The notes below the pieces were generated by a model. It was given only the letters and a program-made list of their open reading frames with translations. It searched no databases and had not been told where the DNA came from. From Hafnia alvei (GTDB taxonomy: Bacteria > Pseudomonadota > Gammaproteobacteria > Enterobacterales > Enterobacteriaceae), in the NCBI RefSeq assembly GCF_900095695.1, contig NZ_FMIQ01000036.1:1-64000 (forward strand): 64,000 nt of DNA, written 5' to 3'. How positions within the stretch are numbered: position 1 is the first letter of the stretch; each line of letters opens with the position of its first letter. Shown one piece after another: positions 39,548 through 48,238 of this stretch. Position numbers and translations under genes: made by a program.

Positions 39548-41318
39548 TATCAAACAGCTCTGGCCCACCCTGAAACGCCTGCTCGCCTATGGTGGCCCGT
39601 ACAAAAAACCGTTGGCGATTGCCGTGGTTATGCTATGGGTGGCTGCGGCTGCGGAAGTTTGTGGCCCGATTATCATCAGCTACTTCATCGATAATGTGGT
39701 TGCCAAAGGCGATCTCAGACTTGGGTTGGTGACAGGCTTAGCACTGTTATATCTGCTGCTTGAATTTACCGCCGCGGGCTTGCAGTATGCGCAGGCATTA
39801 TTGTTCAACCGTGCGGCGGTTGGCGTCGTACAACAGCTACGTACCGACGTTATGGATGCTGCGCTGCGTCAGCCTCTATCCGCTTTTGATAATCAGCCTG
39901 TTGGGCAGCTTATTTCGCGAGTGACCAACGACACTGAAGTGATCAAAGATCTTTATGTCACGGTGGTGGCGACGGTGCTGAAAAGCGCGGCGCTGATTGG
40001 TGCGATGCTGGTGGCCATGTTTACCCTTGATTGGCGAATGGCGCTGATTTCTATTTGTATTTTCCCCGCCGTGTTTGTAGTGATGGCGGTTTATCAACAT
40101 TACAGCACGCCGATTGTACGTCGCGTTCGTAGCTATCTTGCTGATATCAATGATGGTTTTAACGAAGTGATCAACGGCATGGGCGTTATCCAGCAGTTCC
40201 GCCAGCAGGCGCGCTTTGGTGAGAAAATGGGGGAGGTTAGCCGCTCTCATTATCAGGCGCGTATGCAAACACTGCGTCTGGAAGGTTTTTTGCTGCGACC
40301 GTTGCTGAGCCTCTTCTCCGCGATGATCCTCTGTGGATTGCTAATGATGTTTGGCTTCAGCGCCGAAGGTTCGATTGGCGTGGGCGTGCTTTATGCTTTC
40401 ATTAACTATTTAGGTCGTCTGAATGAGCCTTTGATTGAGCTCACGAGCCAACAGTCCATGATGCAGCAGGCCGTTGTTGCCGGGGAGCGCATTTTCGAGT
40501 TGATGGATGATGCTCAACAGAACTACGGCGGCGACATTCAGCCTTTGCAGAGCGGGCGAGTCGATGTTAACAACGTGACTTTTGCCTATCGGGAAGGCCG
40601 CCCGGTTTTGCAGGATATTAATCTGCACATTGCATCGCGCGGATTTGTGGCTTTGGTAGGGCATACCGGCAGCGGTAAATCGACGCTGGCTAATTTACTG
40701 ATGGGTTACTATCCGGTTAATCAGGGTGAGATCTGTATTGATGGCCGACCGATCCCTACGCTGAGCCATCAGGTTCTGCGTGAAGGCGTGGCTATGGTTC
40801 AGCAGGATCCTGTGGTGATGGCAGAGTCGGTTATGCATAACGTGACGCTTGGCCGTGATATCAGCGAGGATCAGGTGTGGAAAGCGCTGGAGGATGTCCA
40901 GCTTGCACCGCTGGTCAGAAGCTGGCCGCAGGGGATTCAAACCCAGCTGGGTGAACAGGGTAATAATCTGTCTGTGGGGCAAAAACAGCTGTTAGCGATG
41001 GCGCGTGTGCTGGTTCAGGCTCCTCAAATCCTCATTCTGGATGAGGCTACGGCCAATATAGACTCCGGTACCGAGCAGGCAATTCAGAAAGCGCTCAATG
41101 TGATTCGCCAGCAAACAACCTTAATTGTTATTGCTCATCGCTTGTCGACCATTGTCGATGCTGACTCTATTCTTGTTCTGCACCGAGGACAGGCGGTAGA
41201 ACAAGGCTCGCATCATGAGCTGTTAGCGAAGCAGGGACGTTACTACCAAATGCATCAGCTGCAATTGGTGGGAGAGGCGCTGGCGGCTGGATTGCATCAA
41301 GACTCACCGACGATCTAA
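39540..41318 (+). CDS. mdlB: Heterodimeric ABC exporter subunit MdlB
   Basis: 592 residues, against 593 in E. coli. A fused membrane and ATPase half transporter. Walker A is [12 protein letters not shown] and Walker [13 protein letters not shown]; the signature motif is LSVGQKQL, a variant also present in E. coli MdlB, so the dimer has one non-canonical ATP site. ATG 39540 is within the end of mdlA, with CAGGAG upstream, and the N-terminus [19 protein letters not shown] fits the family. The in-frame extension to 39492 is not used. Confidence 0.96.
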   Translation: MRNIKQLWPTLKRLLAYGGPYKKPLAIAVVMLWVAAAAEVCGPIIISYFIDNVVAKGDLRLGLVTGLALLYLLLEFTAAGLQYAQALLFNRAAVGVVQQLRTDVMDAALRQPLSAFDNQPVGQLISRVTNDTEVIKDLYVTVVATVLKSAALIGAMLVAMFTLDWRMALISICIFPAVFVVMAVYQHYSTPIVRRVRSYLADINDGFNEVINGMGVIQQFRQQARFGEKMGEVSRSHYQARMQTLRLEGFLLRPLLSLFSAMILCGLLMMFGFSAEGSIGVGVLYAFINYLGRLNEPLIELTSQQSMMQQAVVAGERIFELMDDAQQNYGGDIQPLQSGRVDVNNVTFAYREGRPVLQDINLHIASRGFVALVGHTGSGKSTLANLLMGYYPVNQGEICIDGRPIPTLSHQVLREGVAMVQQDPVVMAESVMHNVTLGRDISEDQVWKALEDVQLAPLVRSWPQGIQTQLGEQGNNLSVGQKQLLAMARVLVQAPQILILDEATANIDSGTEQAIQKALNVIRQQTTLIVIAHRLSTIVDADSILVLHRGQAVEQGSHHELLAKQGRYYQMHQLQLVGEALAAGLHQDSPTI

Positions 41319-41333
41319 ATATTTTCCGCAGCT

Positions 41334-41382
41334 AAAAAGCCGGTTGTTATGCCACGGATGCATAGCACCGGCTTTTTGTTTT
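41334..41382 (+). terminator. mdlAB terminator
   Basis: An AAAAAGCCGG/CCGGCTTTTT stem with a large partly paired loop and a T-rich tail, 16 bases after the mdlB stop. Confidence 0.8.
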
Positions 41383-41473
41383 TGCAGCGTCAATCACGGC
41401 AATTGCCTCTGTGCATTTGCAGTGCATCGTAGCTTTGAATTGTGTAAAAAAAATGCACCGTATCTTTCCTGAT

Positions 41474-41490
41474 TGCACGCTATTGGTGCG
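41474..41490. promoter_or_regulatory. NtrC binding site upstream of glnK
   Basis: TGCAC-N7-GTGCG matches the NtrC consensus TGCAC-N7-GTGCA with one mismatch. It lies about 95 bp upstream of the sigma-54 promoter, a typical enhancer distance. A looser TGCA-rich candidate is at about 41412-41426. Confidence 0.75.
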
Positions 41491-41584
41491 TTTTTGAGAA
41501 ATGCCTCACGTTTTATCTGCTGTAACCGTGTCTGTCCCTCCCTAAAACCAGCATTTTCTTCCGCGGACTAACCTTATGCAAAGT

Positions 41585-41600
41585 TGGCATAGCCTTTGCT
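41585..41600 (+). promoter_or_regulatory. Sigma-54 promoter of glnK-amtB
   Basis: TGGCAT-AGCCT-TTGCT fits the -24/-12 consensus, with GG and GC exactly 10 bp apart. Transcription would begin near 41611, about 40 bases before glnK. Confidence 0.88.
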
Positions 41601-41650
41601 CATATCAATGCGTAGACGAAATTATTCGAAGTCATGTGAGGAGAGGCCGT

Positions 41651-41989
41651 ATGAAGCTTGTAACCGTGGTAATAAAGCCGTTCAAACTGGAAGACGTACG
41701 TGAAGCCCTTTCCTCTGTTGGGATCCAGGGACTGACCGTTACCGAGGTGAAGGGATTTGGGCGCCAGAAAGGCCACGCCGAGTTGTATCGTGGGGCGGAG
41801 TACAACGTAAATTTCTTGCCCAAAGTGAAAATTGATGTGGCGATTGCCGACGATCAGCTCGATGAGGTGATCGATGTCATCAGCAAATCAGCCTATACCG
41901 GAAAAATTGGTGACGGGAAAATCTTTGTTGCCGAACTACAGCGCGTTATTCGCATTCGTACCGGTGAAACCGACGAAGCGGCTCTGTAA
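41651..41989 (+). CDS. glnK: Nitrogen regulatory protein P-II GlnK
   Basis: 112 residues, the E. coli length. The T-loop carries the uridylylation tyrosine in GHAELYRGAEYNVNF, and KIGDGKIFV follows. The trimer senses ATP/ADP and 2-oxoglutarate, and blocks AmtB when nitrogen is ample. ATG 41651 has GAGGAGAGG upstream. It forms an operon with amtB, under nitrogen control by the promoter elements upstream. Confidence 0.98.
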   Translation: MKLVTVVIKPFKLEDVREALSSVGIQGLTVTEVKGFGRQKGHAELYRGAEYNVNFLPKVKIDVAIADDQLDEVIDVISKSAYTGKIGDGKIFVAELQRVIRIRTGETDEAAL

Positions 41990-42019
41990 TTAATAACTCA
42001 CACAGATAGGGATGGATTA

Positions 42020-43312
42020 ATGATGAAAACACGCTTATCCACTTTAGCTCTGGGGAGTGCTTTATTACTACCCGGTGCCGCCATGGCTGCAACGCCAGCC
42101 GTAGCAGATAAGGCTGATAACGCCTTTATGATGATTTGTACCGCGCTCGTTCTGTTTATGACCATCCCCGGCATTGGCCTATTTTATGGCGGCTTATTAC
42201 GTTCTAAAAACGTACTGTCATTGATGACGCAGGTGATGGTGACGTTTGCCGCCATCTGTGTGCTGTGGGTTGTCTATGGCTACTCTTTAGCATTTGGTGC
42301 CGGTAATGCCATTTTTGGCAACCTAGATGAAGTGATGCTGAAAGGGATTGGGCTAACTGATTTAACCGGCTCATTCTATAAAATGATCCACGTTGCGTTT
42401 CAGGGATCATTCGCCTGTATTACCGTTGGTTTGATAGTTGGCTCGTTTGCAGAACGCATTCGCTTTTCTGCAGTGCTAATTTTCGCTGTGCTGTGGTTCA
42501 CGCTTTCCTATATTCCGATGGCTCATATGGTGTGGGGCGGTGGATATTTAGCAGCAGACGGGGCGCTGGACTTTGCGGGTGGTACGGTCGTGCATATCAA
42601 CGCTGCGATTGCCGGCTTGGTCGGTGCGTATCTGCTAGGTAAGCGTGCCGGATTTGGCAAAGAAGCCTTTAAACCCCATAACCTGCCGATGGTCTTTATG
42701 GGGACTGCGATTCTGTATATCGGTTGGTTTGGCTTTAACGCAGGATCGGCAAGTGCAGCGAATGAAATTGCCGCGCTGGCCTTTGTGAATACGGTGGTGG
42801 CGACAGCGGGAGCGATTCTGTCTTGGGTATTAGCTGAGTGGATGACGCGCGGGAAACCCTCTCTGCTGGGTGCGTGTTCTGGCTGTATCGCTGGGCTGGT
42901 TGCGGTAACGCCTGCCGCAGGCACCGTTGGAGTGGGAGGCGCGCTGTTGCTCGGCCTGATTGCGGGTATCGCTGGGCTGTGGGGCGTGGTGATGCTGAAA
43001 CGCTGGCTGAAGGTGGATGATACCTGTGACGTATTCGGTGTACATGGCGTGTGCGGTATCGTGGGGTGTTTAGCCACGGGTATCCTAACTGCAACGTCTT
43101 TGGGAGGAACCGGTTATGCCGAAGGGGTGACGATGGGTCATCAGTTAGGCGTGCAGGCTCTTAGCGTTGTGGTCTGCATTGTTTGGTCCGGTGTGGCAGC
43201 GTTAATTGCCTTCAAGATTGCCGATGTTTGTGTTGGCCTGCGTGTGCCGGAAGAACAAGAGCGTGAAGGCTTAGACGTCAACAGTCACGGTGAGAACGCG
43301 TACAACCAGTAG
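42020..43312 (+). CDS. amtB: Ammonium transporter AmtB
   Basis: 430 residues, against 428 in E. coli. A cleaved signal peptide (ending AMAA) is followed by eleven membrane helices. The twin pore histidines are in PMAHMVWGGG and FGVHGVCGIVG. Trimers conduct ammonium and are plugged by GlnK. Two adjacent ATGs at 42020 and 42023 could start it. It is 30 bases after glnK. Confidence 0.97.
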   Translation: MMKTRLSTLALGSALLLPGAAMAATPAVADKADNAFMMICTALVLFMTIPGIGLFYGGLLRSKNVLSLMTQVMVTFAAICVLWVVYGYSLAFGAGNAIFGNLDEVMLKGIGLTDLTGSFYKMIHVAFQGSFACITVGLIVGSFAERIRFSAVLIFAVLWFTLSYIPMAHMVWGGGYLAADGALDFAGGTVVHINAAIAGLVGAYLLGKRAGFGKEAFKPHNLPMVFMGTAILYIGWFGFNAGSASAANEIAALAFVNTVVATAGAILSWVLAEWMTRGKPSLLGACSGCIAGLVAVTPAAGTVGVGGALLLGLIAGIAGLWGVVMLKRWLKVDDTCDVFGVHGVCGIVGCLATGILTATSLGGTGYAEGVTMGHQLGVQALSVVVCIVWSGVAALIAFKIADVCVGLRVPEEQEREGLDVNSHGENAYNQ

Positions 43313-43343
43313 TTTCCTTTTTTATCGTTCAATCACAGATGTG

Positions 43344-43369
43344 AAAAGGGCGGAGAAATCCGCCCTTTT
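43344..43369. terminator. amtB/tesB bidirectional terminator
   Basis: An 11-bp stem AAAAGGGCGGA/TCCGCCCTTTT with a GAAA loop, between the convergent stops. The A/T ends of the stem supply short T-runs in both directions. Confidence 0.82.
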
Positions 43370-43391
43370 GCGTTATGAGTGATGCTCGTTT

Positions 43392-44252
43392 TTACGAACG
43401 CTGGCGGATTACGCCTTCCTGCACCGTAGACGCAATCAGCTCACCGGCTCGGTTATAGAATTGTCCACGTACAAAACCGCGAGCGCCAGACGCTGAGGTG
43501 CTCTCGACCGCATAAAGTAGCCACTCATCTAAGCGGAACGGGCGATGGAACCACATCGAATGGTCAATCGTTGCGACCTGCATGCCAGGCTCTAAGAACC
43601 CTTTACCGTGTGGCTGTAAGGCGGTTGGTAGGAAGTTGAAATCAGACGCGTAACCCAGCAAGTACTGATGAATACGTGGGTCGTCAGGCATTTCGCCATT
43701 GGCTTTGAACCAAACGTTACGGATTGGCTCTTCTACTTTGCCCATCAAAGGGTTATGGAAACTTACCGGACGCATCTCCAGCGGTTTTTCACAGGTAAAT
43801 TTTTCACGTACGGCTTCAGGGATAAGGTGCGCCATGCTACTGGCAATTTCAGACTCAGATTTTAATGATTCCGGCGCGGGTACATCGGGCATCACGTTCT
43901 GGTGTTCGAAACCGTCTTCTGCAGTCTGGAAAGACGCCGTCATGTAGAAAATAGGTTTACCGTGTTGCACCGCCTTTACCCTGCGCGCGCTGAAACTATT
44001 GCCGTCACGCAGATTTTCAACGTCATAGATTATCGGCTGGCTGCTATCGCCGGGGCGGAGGAAATAGCTGTGAAAGGAGTGAATATTGCGTTCTAAAGGC
44101 ACCGTTTGTTTCGCGGCATAGAGCGCTTGACCAACCACCTGACCGCCAAAAACCTGACGTAAGCCAAGATCTTCACTCTGCCCGCGATAGATCCCTTCTT
44201 CGATTTTTTCCAGATCTAACAGATCGAGTAAATTTTTTAATGCCTGACTCAT
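43392..44252 (-). CDS. tesB: Acyl-CoA thioesterase II
   Basis: 286 residues, as in E. coli. A double hot-dog thioesterase that hydrolyses medium- and long-chain acyl-CoA. The catalytic Asp in [12 protein letters not shown], Thr/Ser in [12 protein letters not shown] and Gln in TVQEGVIR are in place. Confidence 0.97.
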   Translation of the reverse strand: MSQALKNLLDLLDLEKIEEGIYRGQSEDLGLRQVFGGQVVGQALYAAKQTVPLERNIHSFHSYFLRPGDSSQPIIYDVENLRDGNSFSARRVKAVQHGKPIFYMTASFQTAEDGFEHQNVMPDVPAPESLKSESEIASSMAHLIPEAVREKFTCEKPLEMRPVSFHNPLMGKVEEPIRNVWFKANGEMPDDPRIHQYLLGYASDFNFLPTALQPHGKGFLEPGMQVATIDHSMWFHRPFRLDEWLLYAVESTSASGARGFVRGQFYNRAGELIASTVQEGVIRQRS

Positions 44253-44544
44253 GAGTGAGATCCTAATTAACCAGTGTTGAAAACAGGAGCGAAAACCCCA
44301 ATTGCATTATCAATTATGGCAGAACTTATCACAAAACTATTTAAGGGGTTGCCATCGTTTCTAGGGTTCAATTATCTGAAAATGTTAATGTAAAGTAGAT
44401 AAAACTGGAAAACTCAGCGCTTTGTGCCATGCTTATCAAGTATCGTAGTTTAAGAAACTATTTTAAGAGGCTCGTATCGGTTGCTCAATGTGCTTTTGTA
44501 GATTGGCATCCGATAACAAAAATAAAAGGAAGGAGACCGAACTT

Positions 44545-45063
44545 ATGAAACTCTGGAAAATTGTAGGTGGTGTACTGATGACCGCAACGGTTGCTGGCTG
44601 TTCTTCAAATGCCGCTGATGTTCCAACGCCGGCTCCGGGTAATCAAGTGACTGCAGATGCATCGCAGATTAGCGGCCCAGCGGTACGCGGTAGCGTGAAT
44701 ATTCGTCAGCGCATCGCTCTGCCACCGAATGCGGAAGTTACGGTCACCTTAGCCGATGTTTCTCTGGCGGATGCGCCTGCTCGTGTGTTGTCACAGAAAG
44801 TGTTCCGCACCGATGGCAAACAGCCACCTTATAACTTTGTTCTGCCGTATAATCCTCAGGATATTCAGCCAAACCAGCGTATTAACCTGAGCGCGGCAAT
44901 TAAAGTCGACGGTCGCTTAGTGTTCATCACCGATACGCTGAATGAAGTGGTGAATAACAACGCTGGCACGCAGAAAGATCTGGTCTTGGTGCCAGTTTCC
45001 GCTGATGGCGCTGCCACCGTGTTGAGTGAAAAAAAGAAGGTTGAGGGAGCATCACCTTTCTAA
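44545..45063 (+). CDS. ybaY: YbaY family lipoprotein
   Basis: 172 residues, shorter at the C-terminus than E. coli YbaY (190), whose Thr/Pro-rich tail is missing. The signal peptide ends TVAGC with Cys19 as lipid site. The body is a single lipoprotein beta domain with VRGSVNIRQRIALPPNAEV and the conserved VFITDT. The function is unknown; glycoprotein/polysaccharide metabolism has been suggested by name only. ATG 44545 follows GGAAGGAGA, so the longer frame from 44488 is rejected. Confidence 0.92.
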   Translation: MKLWKIVGGVLMTATVAGCSSNAADVPTPAPGNQVTADASQISGPAVRGSVNIRQRIALPPNAEVTVTLADVSLADAPARVLSQKVFRTDGKQPPYNFVLPYNPQDIQPNQRINLSAAIKVDGRLVFITDTLNEVVNNNAGTQKDLVLVPVSADGAATVLSEKKKVEGASPF

Positions 45064-45089
45064 TATTCGTTTAGGCGATGGCGATATAG

Positions 45090-45118
45090 AAAACCTGCCC
45101 ATCGTGGCAGGTTTTTTT
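45090..45118. terminator. ybaY terminator
   Basis: A 9-bp stem AAACCTGCC/GGCAGGTTT with a 6-base loop, followed by TTTT. It overlaps the end of the convergent atl gene. Confidence 0.85.
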
Positions 45119-45455
45119 ATAGCTGCGATGGATCCCATCCGTAAAGAGCCAAATCGATAACGCCGCTAGCGTTGAAGGTGACGCCTTCATCTTGCAAGGC
45201 GGTACGCTGACGTACGTAATCAGGGCCAATCAGAGAGATGTTGCCGCTGCGATTGATGACGCGATACCAAGGAATCGAGGAACCCTGGGGGAGCTTGCGT
45301 AAAATACCACCAACCTGTCGTGCCGCACGTGAGGAGCCCGCAAGGCGAGCTATTTGTCCATATGTCGCTACCTTGCCAAAGGGGATAGCGTGAATTGACA
45401 TCAAAACACGTTGGCGAAAATTATCTTCAGGTATCGATGGGCTATCTTTTGGCAT
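45117..45455 (-). CDS. atl: DNA base-flipping alkyltransferase-like protein Atl
   Basis: 112 residues, against 129 in E. coli YbaZ. Related to O6-alkylguanine alkyltransferase, but the acceptor Cys is replaced by Trp in SIPWYRVINRSG, so it binds O6-alkylguanine lesions and marks them for nucleotide excision repair without transferring the group. The recognition helix GSSRAARQVGGIL with the intercalating Arg is intact. Confidence 0.94.
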   Translation of the reverse strand: MPKDSPSIPEDNFRQRVLMSIHAIPFGKVATYGQIARLAGSSRAARQVGGILRKLPQGSSIPWYRVINRSGNISLIGPDYVRQRTALQDEGVTFNASGVIDLALYGWDPSQL

Positions 45456-45563
45456 AAGACGTTGAAGTTCAAAGTTAGTGGCTCGGAATATGAGCTCAGT
45501 TTGCCATAAGGGGCTGATGGATTGAATGATTGTTTAATAAAACGACGTTCGACAGCCTTAGCC

Positions 45564-45592
45564 TTGCATTTCGCGGAGTCATCACTGATAAT
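45564..45592 (+). promoter_or_regulatory. ffs promoter
   Basis: TTGCAT and GATAAT are 17 bp apart, followed by a GC-rich discriminator GCCCCCGC, typical of growth-rate-controlled stable RNA promoters. Transcription would start about 50 bases before the mature 4.5S RNA, leaving a leader for RNase P removal. Confidence 0.6.
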
Positions 45593-45651
45593 GCCCCCGC
45601 ACTGAAGTTATGCATGACGTTATGCAGTAGCAAATTCAGTCGCTCATCAAT

Positions 45652-45765
45652 GGAGGCCCTGTTGGTTCTCCCGCAACGCTAACTTGTGAACTCGGTCAGA
45701 TCCGGAAGGAAGCAGCCGCAGCAGGCGACGTGTGTGCCGGGATGTAGCTGGCAGGGCCTCCACCC
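45652..45765 (+). ncRNA. ffs: 4.5S RNA of the signal recognition particle
   Basis: 114 bases, the mature length in E. coli. The ends GGAGGCCCTG and CAGGGCCTCC pair to form the long rod, and the universally conserved Ffh-binding part is present as GGTCAGATCCGGAAGGAAGC with the GGAA tetraloop, and AGCAGGC on the other side. Changes from E. coli in the terminal stem are compensated. With Ffh it targets membrane proteins to FtsY. Confidence 0.98.
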
Positions 45766-45943
45766 ATTTATACCTCTGTAATTATCTTAGCTTTAAAACC
45801 TTTCGGTTCTTTCATCTGTTACTGACCTATTCTCAAACCCGTTGTATTGCCTAATCATCATCGTTTTGCCACAACGGTAATACGCAAGTGCGAGAGAAGT
45901 TGTATATATTCTTTCTATTGGGTGAATTAATGAGGTTATCGTG

Positions 45944-46363
45944 ATGAAGGAAGGGTTACTGGCGATAGTGTTGTTTTCATGCAGTCTATCAGTACATGCC
46001 AAAACGCCTTTGGGCAAAGATATCGATGCTGCTTTGGCGCTCTGTAAAAATGCGGCTTCTGCGACACAAGATATTTCTGACTGTTATCAGACTGCGATGA
46101 AAGCGTGGGATGTTGAGTTAAATAAACAGTATAAATCATTACTCAAAGATCAATCCGAAGTTGCACAGGCAAAACTAAAAATCGCGCAAAGAGGGTGGGT
46201 TAAATACAAAGATGATTACTTTCTAGCGATAAATGCGTTTTATCAACAAGAGCAGGGGACTGTATGGGGCCTTGTCGCGGCTGAAACCAAGCTCAATGTG
46301 ATTAAAGAAAAGGCTATTGACCTAGATAGATTGCGGCGTAGTACGGATTTATCAGGTGAATAG
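45944..46363 (+). CDS. Secreted lysozyme inhibitor LprI-like (DUF1311) protein
   Basis: 139 residues: a signal peptide (MKEGLLAIVLFSCSLSVHA, probable cut after HA) and one LprI-type domain of about 115 residues. The paired cysteines in LCKNAASATQDISDCY and the later QRGWVKYKDDY helix are typical. LprI of mycobacteria inhibits lysozyme, but most enterobacterial members are uncharacterised. ATG 45944 follows TGAGG; a GTG one codon upstream is the alternative. It is AT-rich compared with its neighbours and not part of the usual ffs-hha order in E. coli, so it may be a local insertion. Confidence 0.8.
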   Translation: MKEGLLAIVLFSCSLSVHAKTPLGKDIDAALALCKNAASATQDISDCYQTAMKAWDVELNKQYKSLLKDQSEVAQAKLKIAQRGWVKYKDDYFLAINAFYQQEQGTVWGLVAAETKLNVIKEKAIDLDRLRRSTDLSGE

Positions 46364-46367
46364 AGCG

Positions 46368-46414
46368 AGTAAAGGCCAGCGTATATATACGTCATTGGCC
46401 TTTACTGTTTTTCT
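46368..46414 (+). terminator. Terminator after the LprI-like gene
   Basis: A perfect 11-bp stem AGTAAAGGCCA/TGGCCTTTACT with an inner CGTATATATACG palindrome, followed by GTTTTT. Confidence 0.9.
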
Positions 46415-46562
46415 TTCTGGCTGCTGAAACAGTAGCACCTAATGTAAGGTGCAAAAATACAAATGGAAAACCATTGGTGATTAATCCAATTGATAAAAGT
46501 GTTTATTAATCGTTAAGTAATAAATAAAGGTAATTTCTTAAGTGACAACTTAGATTAACTAA

Positions 46563-46766
46563 TTAACGTACATACTTCCAAACTTCAGCAGGGATCTTAT
46601 CGTACAGTTTGTTCATGGTAAGTTCGGCCAAACGATGGTCGGCGGCTGAGTAGAATGTTTCTAGCTCATCGTCGGAGAGTTCGTATTTGTTTTTTTCAAT
46701 TACGCGCTCTAAGGTGTCTAGCGTTGTGCACTTGCGTAAACGCATAAGGTAATCAATTTTAGTCAT
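46563..46766 (-). CDS. hha: Hemolysin expression modulator Hha (YmoA family)
   Basis: 67 residues, against 72 in E. coli; the first few residues are shorter, as in Yersinia YmoA. The conserved core [20 protein letters not shown] and [11 protein letters not shown] is intact. It binds H-NS to silence horizontally acquired and virulence genes, and forms a toxin-antitoxin pair with TomB. It follows tomB by 19 bases on the same strand. Confidence 0.97.
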   Translation of the reverse strand: MTKIDYLMRLRKCTTLDTLERVIEKNKYELSDDELETFYSAADHRLAELTMNKLYDKIPAEVWKYVR

Positions 46767-46785
46767 AAAAACTCCTGTTCGAAGG

Positions 46786-47154
46786 TTAAAAATTCAACGC
46801 GGATGCTGGTTTTTCACCCGCTAAATAACGCAAAATACGGCCTTTTGCTTTAAGCCATTTTTTAAGTTCTGGTTCATTTATGCTGTAATTACTAAACAGA
46901 CTATAAGTTTCGTCAAGATACTCATCTAATATTTCAGTTAATTCTGAACTCTTTGGATACTTAATCTTGAACGTTAAACCAAACGTTGCGATATGTTCGT
47001 TTAATTCATTTAGTTGCAGATTAGCTACAGCAGTTGGGTCATTAACCCAGCCATGATGGCTATCACTCAGAACTTCCATTCCCTGATTATACAGCATATT
47101 GCAGAGGTATTTCAGCTCTGTTATATCGTGCTGATAAGACGTGTATTCATCCAT
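46786..47154 (-). CDS. tomB: Hha toxicity modulator TomB
   Basis: 122 residues, against 124 in E. coli. The antitoxin oxidises and destabilises Hha through Cys18, which is conserved here in KYLCNMLY. The [25 protein letters not shown] block is typical. It is first in the tomB-hha operon. Confidence 0.96.
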   Translation of the reverse strand: MDEYTSYQHDITELKYLCNMLYNQGMEVLSDSHHGWVNDPTAVANLQLNELNEHIATFGLTFKIKYPKSSELTEILDEYLDETYSLFSNYSINEPELKKWLKAKGRILRYLAGEKPASALNF

Positions 47155-47667
47155 ATCATGCCTCCACCTTGCTCAACGTTGTCTCAACGAATTAGTCTAT
47201 GTTGCCGTGAAGCCACAACAATAAACGTCAAAAGCAGTTTACAACCATAAGCATTACTAAAGGCCGCAACATCATAGCAAAAGCACATCTAGATTGGCGA
47301 TAATTTGTGTTAATAAGTATTTAATTAAGGCGTTTTGCGTGTTTTTTAAACGCTTTTCAGACAACTCTAAAACAAATTACCTTGCGATTCTAAAGGCATT
47401 TAACTAATTAAACATCGGGTAATGACTTGAAAATAATTATCTCTCTATGATTATTGCACAAATAGGTACCTAACCAAGTGAATTTTACTTTTTATTACGC
47501 AGAGTTTATGAGTCTTGGTGTGAGAACTAAGTTCTAGAGCGCTGATTCTTTTTTTTTCAATATGTTGGAAGTAAGACTAGGCATAAGGCAGGGTAAAGAG
47601 AGCAGTGTGATGAAGAGGCGGGAGCAGCCCCACGATGTGGGGCTGTGGTGAGTAAAAACAGACATAT
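47155..47667. other. AT-rich gene-less region between tomB and rpmJ2
   Basis: 513 bp with no supported gene. It should hold the tomB promoter. A hairpin GCGTTT...AAACGC is near 47331-47354. Just after rpmJ2 a perfect CAGCCCCA-CGATG-TGGGGCTG stem (about 47624-47644) lacks a T-run but may end the rpmE2-rpmJ2 transcript. AT-rich stretches of this kind are typical targets of H-NS/Hha (inference). Confidence 0.5.
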
Positions 47668-47808
47668 TCAGCGTTTTTTCTTTCCTCCCTGTACGGCTTT
47701 GAAGCGTGGATTCGACTTGCAGATAACAAATATGCGGCCATGACGTTTTACAATTTTGCAGTCAGGGTGGCGCTTTTTTGCGGATCGTAATGAGCTTAAG
47801 ACTTGCAT
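47668..47808 (-). CDS. rpmJ2: Alternative 50S ribosomal protein L36 (zinc-independent)
   Basis: 46 residues; too short for most gene finders. It opens [20 protein letters not shown] and ends with a basic GGKKKR tail. Two of the four zinc ligands of standard L36 are lost, which marks the zinc-independent form used under zinc shortage. Its ATG overlaps the rpmE2 stop by one base (TAATG). Confidence 0.93.
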   Translation of the reverse strand: MQVLSSLRSAKKRHPDCKIVKRHGRIFVICKSNPRFKAVQGGKKKR

Positions 47809-48080
47809 TAGTTAACCTCTACAGGTTTTTTCTTCGTCATAAAGTGACCGAAACGTTGCTGGAATTTAGCTGCGCTGCCTTCTTTAGAAAACTCTTTCTG
47901 CTTACCCGTGTAATAAGGATGGGAAGCGGAAGAGACCTCTAGCGTGACATACGGATAGCTAACCCCATCCAATTCGATAGTGCGATCGGATTGGATTGTT
48001 GAACCGATTTTGTAATAAGCATCTGCAGTTGTGTCGTGGAAAACCACGGTGCGGTAGTTTGGATGTATATTGGCTTTCAT
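47808..48080 (-). CDS. rpmE2: Alternative 50S ribosomal protein L31 type B (zinc-independent)
   Basis: 90 residues with no cysteine at all, so it is the C-minus form that replaces zinc-binding L31 when zinc is scarce. The motifs [23 protein letters not shown] and [12 protein letters not shown] are typical. An AGAGTGAG site precedes the ATG and a Zur-type palindrome lies just upstream. Confidence 0.96.
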   Translation of the reverse strand: MKANIHPNYRTVVFHDTTADAYYKIGSTIQSDRTIELDGVSYPYVTLEVSSASHPYYTGKQKEFSKEGSAAKFQQRFGHFMTKKKPVEVN

Positions 48081-48094
48081 TTCTCACTCTTTAT

Positions 48095-48110
48095 TTATGT
48101 TATAACATAA
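48095..48110. promoter_or_regulatory. Zur box of rpmE2-rpmJ2
   Basis: TTATGTTATAACATAA is a perfect 16-bp palindrome that fits the core of the enterobacterial Zur operator (GTTATANTATAAC type), 15 bases before the rpmE2 start. It would allow zinc-bound Zur to repress both genes. Confidence 0.85.
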
Positions 48111-48198
48111 CAATTATTATGCGGCGCATTTTTTGCCGATGCAAGCGGATTGTTGAACAGGATTTTTAAACTGGTGAGAAATGGTCGAGAAGGGCAAT

Positions 48199-48224
48199 AA
48201 AAAAGGCCGCATATGCGACCTTTT
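48199..48224 (-). terminator. acrB terminator
   Basis: AAAAGGCCGC and GCGACCTTTT form a 10-bp stem with one mismatch and an ATAT loop, followed on the minus strand by TTATT, about 15 bases after the acrB stop. Confidence 0.75.
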
Positions 48225-48238
48225 GAGCAGGAGATAAA

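Noticed and set aside
40960-41000. Non-canonical ABC signature LSVGQ in MdlB
   Set aside because: The same variant occurs in E. coli MdlB, so it is a feature of the family.
42523-43077. 184-codon minus-strand frame inside amtB
   Set aside because: It lies wholly within amtB, its composition is that of a shadow frame, and it has no recognisable product.
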